Assembly (NCBI GenBank): GCA_902799765.1
Contig: CADCBZ010000006.1
Coordinates: 1 to 64,000 of the forward strand
Length of the DNA stretch: 64,000 nt
DNA from: an uncultured Prevotellaceae bacterium
Lineage (GTDB): Bacteria; Bacteroidota; Bacteroidia; Bacteroidales; Bacteroidaceae
Direction of reading: 5' to 3'
Of the stretch, positions 54,806 through 63,971 are shown piece by piece; positions within the stretch are counted from its first letter, which is position 1, and every line of letters starts with the position of its first letter. The notes under the pieces were generated by a model that was not told the origin of the DNA, made no database searches, and saw only the letters and a program-made list of their open reading frames with translations. The position numbers were made by a program, and so were the translations under genes.

Positions 54806-56749
54806 TTAATCTGAGTATTCTTCAAATTTCTCTTCATCCGTCAGGCAGTCACCGTCCTCCTGGAGAGAACTCTGGGGAGCAGCACCGGCAGCAATACCAT
54901 CGCTGATATTCTTCGACTTGAAACTATCCTTGACCTCCAGGTTATCGACAGATACCTTGGGCGCATCGAAACTACCGACAATCTTCGTTTCTCCGTGCAA
55001 CTCGGTTTCCTTACCTTTCAGGTTCGCCTTAAATTCCTTCAGTAACAGGAAGGCCTTATCATCGCCCTTCTTTTCACCCTGTATGGCCTGAAGTACCTTG
55101 TGGCCAAGAAGCGACACCTTGTTGGCCCAGACCACGATCTTGCTGTCGGCTGCCGGGGTCTGCTTGTCGCCATCAGTATCCACAGATAACAGATTGAGTT
55201 TTTGGGCATTGAGGCTGACTGCACCTGTGGCCTTACCTTCAGTGGTGGTGGCTAAGATGGTCGTATGCTCTGACCGCATCCTGATGCTGCCATCCTTTGC
55301 AAGCGACTTCTCCTTGCGCTGACGGGGGGCATTCGGGTCGAACTCTGAATCGACAGATTCGAGCGTGATGTTCTTTGAACTGATACGCACGGCACCGTCG
55401 GCAGGATATTCGCCCTTGGTCACCTTACCCTTGTCGTCGATTTCAACATTCTGCACATGAGCGGTTGATACTTCCACCTGCTTCGCCGCAAGTTTGATCT
55501 TGCCGTCAGTTGCCAGTTCCTTATCCTTGCAGAGGTCGTTTTTGAACTCTTTATCTACAGCCTCGAAGACAATATTCTTTGAAGCCACGTTGAATGTACC
55601 CACAACAGGACACTGAGCCGACGTAAGTATGCCGTCATCATCATATTTTGCATCCTTGTAGTCTGTCGTGTCAACCGTGACAGCCTTGGATGACAGTTGT
55701 ATGTATCCGTCGTCCATCAGCGAACTGTCCTCACGAGTGGTCTGCACGTTGATGCCACATCCGGTGACGATAATACCGGCATCTTCGTTTTCTCGCAGAT
55801 GGCCGTCACCGTCTTTCGACTCGAGAGAAATCAACTCACCCGTCATAGCCACGGAGGCACCAGTGGACTCTTTCTTGAACTTATCGGCATCCTTGATCTT
55901 ACTTTTCTGTGTCTCCACACATTTCAACTGGCGGTTGGTCTCTGACAGGAGCGACAGGATGTCGGCATAGCTGCAGACTTCCTCGGAGAGCGACTGCGAG
56001 AGTTCCTCGATTTGTCCGGTCACCTGCTCCATATCGCCATAACATGCACGCACGGCATTACTCTTCTCGCCCAACCGTTTCTTCTCAGTGAGCAGCTTTT
56101 CCATCATCGCCACCATCTGTTCGAGAGAGACTTTGTGGCGTGTAGATTTCTCCTCAAGCTCTTTCTGATGTTTCTTGAGCTCCTCAAGGAGCATTGTGAG
56201 CCGTTCCTTGTGATGTTCTGCCGACACGGATGAGTCGATCTCAATCTTTTCATCAGCATGGATGCGCACACCCGTTCCGCCTTTTGTATAGACCGGAATT
56301 TCGGAGAACACGCCCTCGTCGGCCTGACTGTGAAGCACAATATGGCGTGCCTGGCTTACCACCTCAGAACGACTGCCAACCACATGCTCCAGACCGTCGC
56401 ATCCGGGATCCTCGGCTATCTGACGGATACTCTCTGAGCGCATCTCCACCTGGCCGCCCTGTCCGACACCTTGAAGACCAACATGAGAGCCACGCAAGAT
56501 CACCGTAGAGCCTGCACTGTCGAAGTGTACGCCTGACTCGTCAACATTGCCGATGATAATCTCCGGAGCCGAGAGGATGAGTCGCTCGTCATCGCGGATA
56601 TAACGGCCTTTCCGCCTTTCGAATTCCGTATCCTGCCTCATCTGCTGGATCTCGGCCTTACACTTACGGATTTCTGCCAGGTCTTTCTTAACACTGTTTT
56701 CAAAATCCGACAATTTCTTCTGCCAATTCTTGAATATAAAATCCATCAT
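54806..56749 (-). CDS. Spike-like coiled-coil / repeat protein next to VgrG
   Basis: 647 residues, no signal peptide. A short coiled coil (1-45), a beta-rich stretch (SAPEIIIGNVDESGVHF ... VHLQGVG-type), a second coiled coil (180-290), then repeats of the form DGxIxLxSKxVxVxT (about 300-580; for example DGYIQLSSKAVTVDT, DGKIKLAAKQVEVST, DGAVRISSKNITLES, DGSIRMRSEHTTILA), the pattern of a needle-like triple-stranded beta-helix. Twelve nt upstream of the RRF-like gene and 6 nt after VgrG. Probably a spike or spike-tip component. Confidence 0.6.
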   Translation of the reverse strand: MMDFIFKNWQKKLSDFENSVKKDLAEIRKCKAEIQQMRQDTEFERRKGRYIRDDERLILSAPEIIIGNVDESGVHFDSAGSTVILRGSHVGLQGVGQGGQVEMRSESIRQIAEDPGCDGLEHVVGSRSEVVSQARHIVLHSQADEGVFSEIPVYTKGGTGVRIHADEKIEIDSSVSAEHHKERLTMLLEELKKHQKELEEKSTRHKVSLEQMVAMMEKLLTEKKRLGEKSNAVRACYGDMEQVTGQIEELSQSLSEEVCSYADILSLLSETNRQLKCVETQKSKIKDADKFKKESTGASVAMTGELISLESKDGDGHLRENEDAGIIVTGCGINVQTTREDSSLMDDGYIQLSSKAVTVDTTDYKDAKYDDDGILTSAQCPVVGTFNVASKNIVFEAVDKEFKNDLCKDKELATDGKIKLAAKQVEVSTAHVQNVEIDDKGKVTKGEYPADGAVRISSKNITLESVDSEFDPNAPRQRKEKSLAKDGSIRMRSEHTTILATTTEGKATGAVSLNAQKLNLLSVDTDGDKQTPAADSKIVVWANKVSLLGHKVLQAIQGEKKGDDKAFLLLKEFKANLKGKETELHGETKIVGSFDAPKVSVDNLEVKDSFKSKNISDGIAAGAAPQSSLQEDGDCLTDEEKFEEYSD

Positions 56750-56755
56750 AACTTT

Positions 56756-59700
56756 CTACTCCTTCAGCCCTGTTAGTAATTGTTTCAGTCTGCCCATATT
56801 ATAACTGTTGGCACCGCGCTCTACATGCAGGGCACCACGATCGAAGTTTACCGTAGAGTTCTCATCATCGGAGAAGAGAATCTGGCCGCCCTTGCGGTCA
56901 TCCCATACCTCACGGTCGCCGACAATCTCCTTCCACTGATCCAGACTGAGCGATTTACTGGCATTATCCTTGATGTGGTCGGTAATGCTCTTCAGCAGTG
57001 GGGGCATGGTGGAGTTATCAATCCCCTTGACGATGGTGCTCCACTGGAAGTTATCCTGCACGATCTCGTCGGTCAGCTCTTCTGTCTTATAGCCCACCTT
57101 CAGGTATTGGTCTTCCTTGTGGGCAGGATCGCCAGCCACCTTGGCGATGAAGGCCGCAGCCACCATGCGTTTCAGGGCCGTCTTATCCTTGACAAAAGTA
57201 TCCGTTGGAGCGGCATCCTTCAGAAATCCCTTCAGGTCGGTGCCGTATTCAGACATCACCTTGGTTGACACTTTGTACCTGAAACTTTGGAATGCCTCCT
57301 TCAGTGATTTGTCGATGTAGTTAGATCCTCCGTCATCCATATCATCGAAGAGTTTGCTAAAGCCTTCGATATGTGTGCGCAGGATATGCACAGCCTCGCC
57401 GAGGGCATTGGCCTGCGGAAGCATCTCCGACTTGCGTTCTTCGTCGCTCCTAAGCGTGACAATGCCGCCCTTGCCGATTTTCATTTTCTTCAGTTTGGCA
57501 CCCTCCAGGGCATCCACCTTGAAGGCGTTGTCCTTCCAATCTGCATCGGGCTTGACATCGTATGCCTTTGTAACCAGGTCGTCCACGATGCCTTTCGTAC
57601 ACAATTCGGTCTCGGTCTTCATGTAGGCTTCCTTCTTGTTATAGGCATCCAGCCACATGGCACGGTAACGCATGGTGAAGTCGTTCAGGCGGGCATCGAG
57701 CAAGCTTACCCTGTCAATCATGATCCTGAAGAAGTCCTGCGATTTAGCCAGCTTCTCTTTCTTAGCGGCGTCCCAATCCTTGTAGCGGTTCTGGTTGATG
57801 ATGGTTTGGCCGTTACCTGCTTCCAGTTTCATATACCGCTTCGACTTGATGCACATCGTGCCCTCAATAGGTTTGAGGAAGGTCTCCAGAACCGTACGGA
57901 ACAGGGCCACCTCAAGTGGTTGCGTCACCTTTTTGGCAGCCTTCGCACTTCCAGAATCGGCAGCAGATTCTACGCCAGCCTCCAACTTGCCCTCGACAGT
58001 AGAGGACGTAGTATCGGCCTTCTTCTTGATATTTTTGCCTGAGAGCAGCGACAGGTTGTTGCCTGCCTCGATGGTCACGTTCTTACCTTTAATCGCGACA
58101 TCTCCGTTGGGGGCTGTGATGGTGATGCCTGTATAGGCATCGAGTTTCACGACACCTAACGTTGAACTGATACTCACACTGCGTTTGTCTGACGACATGT
58201 CGATGGAGTAAAGGCCGAAGCGGTCGCCAATGCGAATACCGCCCATGACATCCTTTGAGTTGGGCAACGGCATATTCACCAAGTCCTTGATTGGCCCAAA
58301 GGCGGGATAGACGCTGGCGACGAACCCGTCCGCATTCGCCGGATCCTTGAAAGTGATGGCATGTCCGTTTGGCGAGACAATGGCTATCGAGGCATTCTTG
58401 TGAAGGTTAGGACCCACCGTGCGGTTGATACGCTCATCAGGGGCAAGTGTGTTCTTGGAGAACAGACTGCCAACCACGTATGGCCGCTCCACGTTACCGC
58501 CTTCGTAGTTCACCAGCACCTCGTCGCCCATCATCGGCTTGAAGAAAGTACCGCCGCCATCAGTTGCCATGGGCGTCGCAACACGGATCCAGGGCGAGGA
58601 TAAATTAACGATCGACTGTTTGTAAGCCACAACCGTCTTATCAAGGTCCTGCTTCTTATTGACGACCTCGGCCTGGGCTTTTTCAATTTTCTTATTCAGT
58701 TCCTCGATGGCCTTATTTTGGTCTTCTACACATTTCTCCATCTGTTCCGTATAGGCCTTGAACTCTTCGTCGCTCATATTCTTGAGTTTCTCTATCTGAG
58801 CTTCGAATTGCTGCTTTGCCAGCGTGAGTTGCTGCACCATGGGTTCCTTTTCCGGATCAGCCTTCATCTCTTCAATTTGTTTTTCCAGTGCCTGCAAGGT
58901 CATGGTTTTCATCATGACAGTGATGAGCTTACCCTTCTTCAAGGTGTCCACTTCCTGCTCTAACTGTTTCAACGTGGCCTGAGCTGACTTGAGTTCTTTC
59001 TGAGTAGTCGCAAGCTGCATAAGGGCTTGGGCATACATGATTTCGGCTGTCGTCAGCTGCTCGGCCTCTTTGAACTCCGGCTGCCAGGGATAGACTATAC
59101 GTACACGACCCTGATATTTGGGATCCTGGTTGTCGGTGACAAAAGCTGTCTGAGGCTCAGCATGGCGGATAAACGGCACCGGGAGCAATGGCGGGAAAGG
59201 CTTCTTGACTACCTGACCTTGCACATTGAGCTCTGCCAGGGGAATGGCGAAGATTTTCTGCGACAGTCCGCCGGCGACTTCGCCAGACATCATAATCTGA
59301 ATCACGATGTAGGTCTCTCCATCCTTGGCAATCTTGATTTTCTGACCTAACTTCAACTCTTCAATATAGGTGTCTAAGTCGATGCAGATGATTTCTTTCT
59401 GCAAGGCTTCCTCACATTGGCGCACCGTATCGTAGAACTGCAGTGTGGTCCAACCGTCAGACTTCACGGAACTGAAAAGCACGGCTGTCGTGCCGTCGCC
59501 ATACTCCGTCCTGGTCTTCTTCGTGATGTATTTTTCATTGCCAGCTTTATTCGCATCAGCAACCTTGGATGCACTTGATACTTCTTTCGAGGCCTTGTCG
59601 GTAGCAATGGCAGTACTGAAGTCTGTCGCGCCCTCTGTTGTTGCCATGGCCCCGGCTATCACGGGGAAGGCCTGCGATGTGGCGATGTCATCGCTACCAC

Positions 59701-60739
59701 CTTCATAACCCATCTCACGCGAGAGTGAAGTGAACTTGTCGGCAAACAACGGGAAGAAATACTCGTCTGACGACAGCTCGGAGTGATAGGATTCTTCTTT
59801 GGGGAAGAGGTCTCTGGGGAATCCGGCAGAGTTCTTACCCACGGGGTTGTAGTTCGTGTCGGCTGTTTTGCCCAGGCCGTCCTTCATACTGTCGCGCGTA
59901 TAGAGCCCACTATGCGTTCTGTTGTCTGAGACACATTGGTAGGTGACTGATGCATATCGCGTGATGAGCTTCGGTTCACCGCTGTCGGGCAGGCCCAGAA
60001 TCAGCTGACCGTCCTCGTAATAAAGAAATTCTCCACAGCGGTTGGCCGTTCGCACCAGGAAGTCATAGAAGGTCTCGTTATACTGCACCAGATAGGGATG
60101 GATCATCTCCGAGGGAATAATGAGACTCTTATTGTTCGGTCCTACAGCATCCTGATTGTATCTCAAGCACTGCCGGTGGTCATGGTTCTCTTTCAGTACA
60201 TGGCTGCCGACAGCATACTTCTTACACGCATCAGCCATAATATTAGAACCCAGTTTCTTGGATACAAAGACTTGAGAGCTCTTGTCTAATGTCATCAGCT
60301 TATCCATGCTGAAGATAGACAGTCGTACGAACATCATCTTACTGCCGTCAGGCTGTTGCACCAAGCGGGGATTCAACTCATATACATAATAGTCCTTGGC
60401 AATGATCTGTTTGCTCATCTCATTGCCATGATGATCATGTTTGACAAGGAACAGACTGAGGCAACTATTTAAAAACAGATCCGATACCGTAGAAACAGTG
60501 AGATGAGTCTCTTCTTCTTTGTTTTCGGTCTTTTCCAGAAAGAAGATCTCTGCCTCAATCTCGCCAGGCTGGTAAATCTTGCGATTGAAGGTTATTCCTC
60601 TTAGTGCCATATGATAGATGACATTATCGAGAACAACCTGCCTCTCCTCTGTATTCTCTAACCACAGATCTGTCTCTTCATCGTCTTTTCCCTTGACTTT
60701 TTTATCGAAACAGAGTCTATAATGATAATTGTCTGCCAT
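56756..60739 (-). CDS. Very large VgrG-like spike protein with coiled-coil insert
   Basis: 1327 residues. The gp27-like part (about 20-500) includes LVQYNETFYDFLVRTANRCGEFLYYEDGQLILG-type sequence (VgrG core FLxRxANRCGEF). The gp5 OB domain starts at GRVRIVYPW (Gly544) and resumes at SSPWIRVATP (Trp717) with MMGDEVLVNYEGGNVERPYVVGSL; between them about 150 residues of coiled coil are inserted. A repeat needle follows (ITITAPNGDVAIKGKNVTIEAG), then about 400 helical residues with no known fold that may be an effector or adaptor. No Hcp, TssB/TssC or sheath gene is seen in the window. No signal peptide. Confidence 0.85.
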   Translation of the reverse strand: MADNYHYRLCFDKKVKGKDDEETDLWLENTEERQVVLDNVIYHMALRGITFNRKIYQPGEIEAEIFFLEKTENKEEETHLTVSTVSDLFLNSCLSLFLVKHDHHGNEMSKQIIAKDYYVYELNPRLVQQPDGSKMMFVRLSIFSMDKLMTLDKSSQVFVSKKLGSNIMADACKKYAVGSHVLKENHDHRQCLRYNQDAVGPNNKSLIIPSEMIHPYLVQYNETFYDFLVRTANRCGEFLYYEDGQLILGLPDSGEPKLITRYASVTYQCVSDNRTHSGLYTRDSMKDGLGKTADTNYNPVGKNSAGFPRDLFPKEESYHSELSSDEYFFPLFADKFTSLSREMGYEGGSDDIATSQAFPVIAGAMATTEGATDFSTAIATDKASKEVSSASKVADANKAGNEKYITKKTRTEYGDGTTAVLFSSVKSDGWTTLQFYDTVRQCEEALQKEIICIDLDTYIEELKLGQKIKIAKDGETYIVIQIMMSGEVAGGLSQKIFAIPLAELNVQGQVVKKPFPPLLPVPFIRHAEPQTAFVTDNQDPKYQGRVRIVYPWQPEFKEAEQLTTAEIMYAQALMQLATTQKELKSAQATLKQLEQEVDTLKKGKLITVMMKTMTLQALEKQIEEMKADPEKEPMVQQLTLAKQQFEAQIEKLKNMSDEEFKAYTEQMEKCVEDQNKAIEELNKKIEKAQAEVVNKKQDLDKTVVAYKQSIVNLSSPWIRVATPMATDGGGTFFKPMMGDEVLVNYEGGNVERPYVVGSLFSKNTLAPDERINRTVGPNLHKNASIAIVSPNGHAITFKDPANADGFVASVYPAFGPIKDLVNMPLPNSKDVMGGIRIGDRFGLYSIDMSSDKRSVSISSTLGVVKLDAYTGITITAPNGDVAIKGKNVTIEAGNNLSLLSGKNIKKKADTTSSTVEGKLEAGVESAADSGSAKAAKKVTQPLEVALFRTVLETFLKPIEGTMCIKSKRYMKLEAGNGQTIINQNRYKDWDAAKKEKLAKSQDFFRIMIDRVSLLDARLNDFTMRYRAMWLDAYNKKEAYMKTETELCTKGIVDDLVTKAYDVKPDADWKDNAFKVDALEGAKLKKMKIGKGGIVTLRSDEERKSEMLPQANALGEAVHILRTHIEGFSKLFDDMDDGGSNYIDKSLKEAFQSFRYKVSTKVMSEYGTDLKGFLKDAAPTDTFVKDKTALKRMVAAAFIAKVAGDPAHKEDQYLKVGYKTEELTDEIVQDNFQWSTIVKGIDNSTMPPLLKSITDHIKDNASKSLSLDQWKEIVGDREVWDDRKGGQILFSDDENSTVNFDRGALHVERGANSYNMGRLKQLLTGLKE

Positions 60740-60760
60740 GCTAGTTTTGTGTTTTCTGAT

Positions 60761-61063
60761 TTAAATAAAGTCGAACAGATCGGTGAACCCCGTCATGTCA
60801 AACACATCACGAAGCGCTTGGCTCATGCCCCTTACGCTGATGTGCTTGCCTTGTGGCTGGGTATCGAGCAACAGGCTAAGGAAGATGCGAAGGCCGCTGG
60901 AAGCAATATATTCCAACCGACTGCAGTCGATGATGATCTCCTTGCATGCTGTCTCATAGACAGGCTTTATCTCCATTTCTGTCTCACTTGATGTAGAGGT
61001 GTCCATTCTTCCCTCCAGATAGACGGTCATGATGCCGTCGTTTTCTTCAATCTTTGTAATCAT
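60761..61063 (-). CDS. STAS-domain anti-sigma factor antagonist
   Basis: 100-residue single STAS domain. It has DCSRLEYIASSGLRIFL, where Ser56 directly before Gly57 is the position phosphorylated by an RsbW-type kinase and released by a SpoIIE-type phosphatase in the known pathway. The phosphatase is encoded next door; no kinase is seen in the window. Nineteen nt after the phosphatase gene and 21 nt before VgrG. Confidence 0.9.
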   Translation of the reverse strand: MITKIEENDGIMTVYLEGRMDTSTSSETEMEIKPVYETACKEIIIDCSRLEYIASSGLRIFLSLLLDTQPQGKHISVRGMSQALRDVFDMTGFTDLFDFI

Positions 61064-61082
61064 GTTCGTAGTAATTTATGTT

Positions 61083-62843
61083 TTATTCCAATATTTTAAT
61101 TGCCATCATCGTTAAATCATCACTCTGTTCGGCACCTGCCACAAAGGTATCCACGGCTTCTGTAAACCTGTCGATGAGTGCCTTCGGAGAGGGCTCCCCA
61201 CCCGAGAACTGATTCTTTGCGATCTCTTTCATTCTTTCCACACCGAACATCTGATTCGCAGCATCCATGGCCTCTGTCAGTCCGTCGGTATAGAGGAACA
61301 GCGTGGTTCCCGGGTCTATCTGAGTCTCTTGCAATACATATTTCATCCCCTTGATGGCACCTACAGGCAGCTTGCGGGCAACAGGCAGATCCTCTACAGT
61401 GGAGCCTATGAGCAGGGGAGGATTATGAGCACCGCAACTATAGGCCAGATGGCCTGTCTTGAGATCGAGGATTCCGATAAACATGGTTACAAACATGTGG
61501 GTATCGTTGCCTTCGGCAATCTGATCGTTGATAGCCATCATGATCTGTTCCGGCTGGCTCAGATATTTCGAGACTGTACGGAACTGCGATGTGGTCGCCA
61601 TCATCAGCAGTGCAGCGGGAACGCCTTTGCCCGACACATCGCCGATACAGAAATAGAGCTGATCGTCTTTGAGTAAGAAGTCATAAAGGTCACCACCAAC
61701 TTTCTTAGCGGGGGTGATGGATGCATACAGGTCGATTCCCGGAAACTCTGGAAAATGCTTCGGGATCATCGACATCTGTATATTGCTGGCGACATGCAAT
61801 TCGGACTCAATCCGATTCTTCTCTGCCTTCGCCCGCCGCAGATGCTCCAGATTGCGTGATGTACGGTAAACGATAAATCCCAGGGCCAGCAATCCGATGG
61901 CAGTGACAAAGTATAGCAGGAATCGAACCTTGCTCAACTTTCCGAACACCTCACTGTCATCAAGAACCGAGATGAGCACCCAGTCAGTCTTACCACCTAC
62001 CGGATGGAAGAAGATGTGATGCTTCTCGCCCGCCTCATCAGACACCTTGTGATAACCTGCCTTGTTGTTCGCTGCTGTCAGCAACTTGAGGGCATCCTCT
62101 AACATGTGTCCCTCCGTTCCTGCTATCAGGTGATGACTGCCTGTCACTAAGAAACGCTCCGTATTCTTGTATCCCATTTCTTCATACATCAACTGTTCAA
62201 ACCAGCCCAGCGAAAGATCGGCATCGACCACACCAACGATCTGTCCGTTAAGATCGCGTACAGGTGTGCCATAGGTCGTCACGATCGTTTTGGCACCGTC
62301 GGGGTCCAGATAGGGCTCGGTCCAGTGCCCTTTACCCAGCGCAATAGGCTTAGTAAAGAATTCGCTTTTTGTGTAGTCGTGACTGGCAGAGCCCAATTGA
62401 AAACTCTCAATCGTGCCGTCAGCCCTTCTGCCTGCGAAGGGTTCAAACCAGTAACCTTTTTCGGGGTAATAGTTAGGGATGAAAGAGATGGTGCCTCCCA
62501 GGATCGCAGGGTTGTTTTCCACCATACGTCGCGTGATGACATACATCGAATCAGATTTGGCAAGGTCTTCTTTCACAACCCAAGCCATATTGTCGAGGGT
62601 TACCTCTACCTTGGATAACTGGTTATGAATACGCAAGGCAATACTGTTCATCTCCTGCTCCACCAGGCGCTCCATCGTGTCCTGGATGATGTTGTGGTTG
62701 ATATAATTCATCACACTGGAGGTGATTTCCAGCAATAATGCAGCTGCGATGATAGCGACCAGTCCGAGATGCCGCTTTAATACAATGATCAGTATCTTCC
62801 AGAAACCTTTCTTGGACGAATTTGATTTGGGTTGATTAACCAT
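61083..62843 (-). CDS. Sensor phosphatase: dCache plus SpoIIE (PP2C) domain
   Basis: 586 residues: TM helix (27-49), extracytoplasmic dCache-like sensor (50-310; FIPNYYPEKGYWFEPF, YGTPVRDLNGQIVGVVDADLS), TM helix (about 312-334), then a PP2C/SpoIIE phosphatase (355-586) with KVGGDLYDF, IGDVSGKGVPAAL, CGAHNPPLL, YTDGLTEA and DDLTMMAIK, holding the metal-binding aspartates. It probably dephosphorylates the adjacent STAS protein. First gene of a five-gene operon through VgrG and the RRF-like gene. First residues are basic, so the N terminus is cytoplasmic. Confidence 0.92.
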   Translation of the reverse strand: MVNQPKSNSSKKGFWKILIIVLKRHLGLVAIIAAALLLEITSSVMNYINHNIIQDTMERLVEQEMNSIALRIHNQLSKVEVTLDNMAWVVKEDLAKSDSMYVITRRMVENNPAILGGTISFIPNYYPEKGYWFEPFAGRRADGTIESFQLGSASHDYTKSEFFTKPIALGKGHWTEPYLDPDGAKTIVTTYGTPVRDLNGQIVGVVDADLSLGWFEQLMYEEMGYKNTERFLVTGSHHLIAGTEGHMLEDALKLLTAANNKAGYHKVSDEAGEKHHIFFHPVGGKTDWVLISVLDDSEVFGKLSKVRFLLYFVTAIGLLALGFIVYRTSRNLEHLRRAKAEKNRIESELHVASNIQMSMIPKHFPEFPGIDLYASITPAKKVGGDLYDFLLKDDQLYFCIGDVSGKGVPAALLMMATTSQFRTVSKYLSQPEQIMMAINDQIAEGNDTHMFVTMFIGILDLKTGHLAYSCGAHNPPLLIGSTVEDLPVARKLPVGAIKGMKYVLQETQIDPGTTLFLYTDGLTEAMDAANQMFGVERMKEIAKNQFSGGEPSPKALIDRFTEAVDTFVAGAEQSDDLTMMAIKILE

Positions 62844-62869
62844 ACGAATTGTTGATTTGGATTCGTCTG

Positions 62870-62877
62870 CAAAGTTA
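62870..62877 (-). promoter_or_regulatory. -7 box for the phosphatase-STAS-VgrG operon
   Basis: TAACTTTG followed by GC on the minus strand, 26 nt before the ATG at 62843, with the 43-bp element beginning 21 bp further upstream. Confidence 0.6.
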
Positions 62878-62897
62878 GTCTATTTTCAAGAAATAAT

Positions 62898-62940
62898 AGT
62901 CCCATGGTAGGAAAAAAGAGTCTCAAAACGCGAAAATGTA
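62898..62940 (-). promoter_or_regulatory. 43-bp candidate operator, copy B
   Basis: 37 of 43 positions equal to 52313-52355. Half-sites AGTCCC (62898) and AGTCTC (62919) are 21 bp apart, and the distance to the -7 box (21 bp) is the same as at copy A. Confidence 0.7.
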
Positions 62941-63026
62941 AGTCTGACATAACAATTCAACTGTTAAAATACCTATCTTATACTCATTTTTCTCGGCGTT
63001 TTCATCGAGAATGCACACAAAAACAT

Positions 63027-63034
63027 TATCTTTG
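63027..63034 (+). promoter_or_regulatory. -7 box for the truncated caspase gene
   Basis: TATCTTTG followed by C, 20 nt upstream of the ATG at 63055, matches the Bacteroidota consensus. Confidence 0.6.
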
Positions 63035-63054
63035 CAGCATAAAGACAAACTGTG

Positions 63055-63717
63055 ATGAAAAGATATACCTTATTTATAGTAGGACTCTTCTTGTGCCTCG
63101 GAACTACCAAAGCCCAGAGCAGTGTTGATACCCAAATTGCTGTCAACGACAGCAAACAGGACAAAACTTTCGTTGTCATCATATCCAACGAGAACTACAA
63201 GCATGAAGAGGCCGTTCCATTTGCCAAGAATGATGGCGAGGTTTTTAATATTTACTGCCAGAAGACACTTGGCATCCCGGAAGATCATATCAGATTCGCA
63301 CCTGATGCCACATTGGGTGAAATGAATTTTTCCATCTTCTGGCTTGGTAACATGCTGAAGGCATACGACGGTGAGGCAAAAGCCATTTTCTATTATTCTG
63401 GTCACGGCATGCCTGATGAGAACGGCAAGGAGGCTTATCTGCTGCCTGTCGATGGATTCAGCCAATCCACAGAAGGTGCTTTGAGCACAAAGAGCCTTTA
63501 TAGTAAACTGGGAGAAATGCCTTCACGAAACATTGTTGTATTCCTCGATGCCTGTTTCAGTGGTGCCAAGCGCGATGGAAAGATGCTGGCTTCCTCACGA
63601 GGCGTAGCCATCAAGGTGAAGGATGATCCTGTAGCAGACAACACTGTGGTATTCTCTGCAGCGACAGGCGACGAGACTGCCTACCCTTACAAGAGCCAGA
63701 AGCATGGACTTTACTGA
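63055..63717 (+). CDS. C-terminally truncated secreted caspase-like protein
   Basis: 220 residues from the ATG at 63055 (a GTG at 63052 is also in frame), signal peptide ending TTKAQ. Almost collinear with caspase 1: FVVIISNENYKHEE, His117 (YYSGHG), Cys167 (FLDACFSG). It stops at KSQKHGLY, where the others continue with FTYFLL and about 40 more residues of the fold. The DNA after the stop has no trace of the missing part, so the end looks lost by rearrangement. The catalytic dyad is kept, but folding is doubtful; likely a pseudogene or a decoy. Confidence 0.7.
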   Translation: MKRYTLFIVGLFLCLGTTKAQSSVDTQIAVNDSKQDKTFVVIISNENYKHEEAVPFAKNDGEVFNIYCQKTLGIPEDHIRFAPDATLGEMNFSIFWLGNMLKAYDGEAKAIFYYSGHGMPDENGKEAYLLPVDGFSQSTEGALSTKSLYSKLGEMPSRNIVVFLDACFSGAKRDGKMLASSRGVAIKVKDDPVADNTVVFSAATGDETAYPYKSQKHGLY

Positions 63718-63784
63718 CCTAAATCAGTGATTTTTGATAACTTATTGACTTTCAAATGTGTTTTGAGTCAACAAAATGGAGAGG

Positions 63785-63838
63785 TTACGAATTAGTTACA
63801 TACAGAAGTACGGAATTCTCCGCAATTTGCGTAAACAT
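63785..63838 (-). other. Very short ORF behind a -7-like box, possible gene remnant
   Basis: A 17-codon frame (MFTQIAENSVLLYVTNS) on the minus strand lies 32 nt downstream of TACCTTTG (63871-63878). It may be a leader peptide or the relic of a deleted gene. Little else is seen in 63718-63933. Confidence 0.2.
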
Positions 63839-63933
63839 CAATAACTCTTTATCGACCTTATTTGCGGGAACAAAGGTACAAATAATTGTTGAACGAAACA
63901 AACTTTTTGCAGGAAAACTGCAAAAAATCTTAG

Positions 63934-63971
63934 AAGGGTAAGTGTTGGCACTGGATGCAACACTTACCCTT
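63934..63971. terminator. Bidirectional terminator at the right edge
   Basis: A perfect 14-bp stem (AAGGGTAAGTGTTG / CAACACTTACCCTT) with a 10-nt loop, with TTTTTC on the right and, on the minus strand, TTTTTTG a few nt beyond. It overlaps the stop codon of the partial gene at 63964. Confidence 0.8.

Noticed and set aside
63756..63941. 61-codon plus-strand frame after the truncated caspase
   Set aside because: No promoter, no recognisable feature and low coding likelihood in AT-rich DNA; overlaps a terminator.
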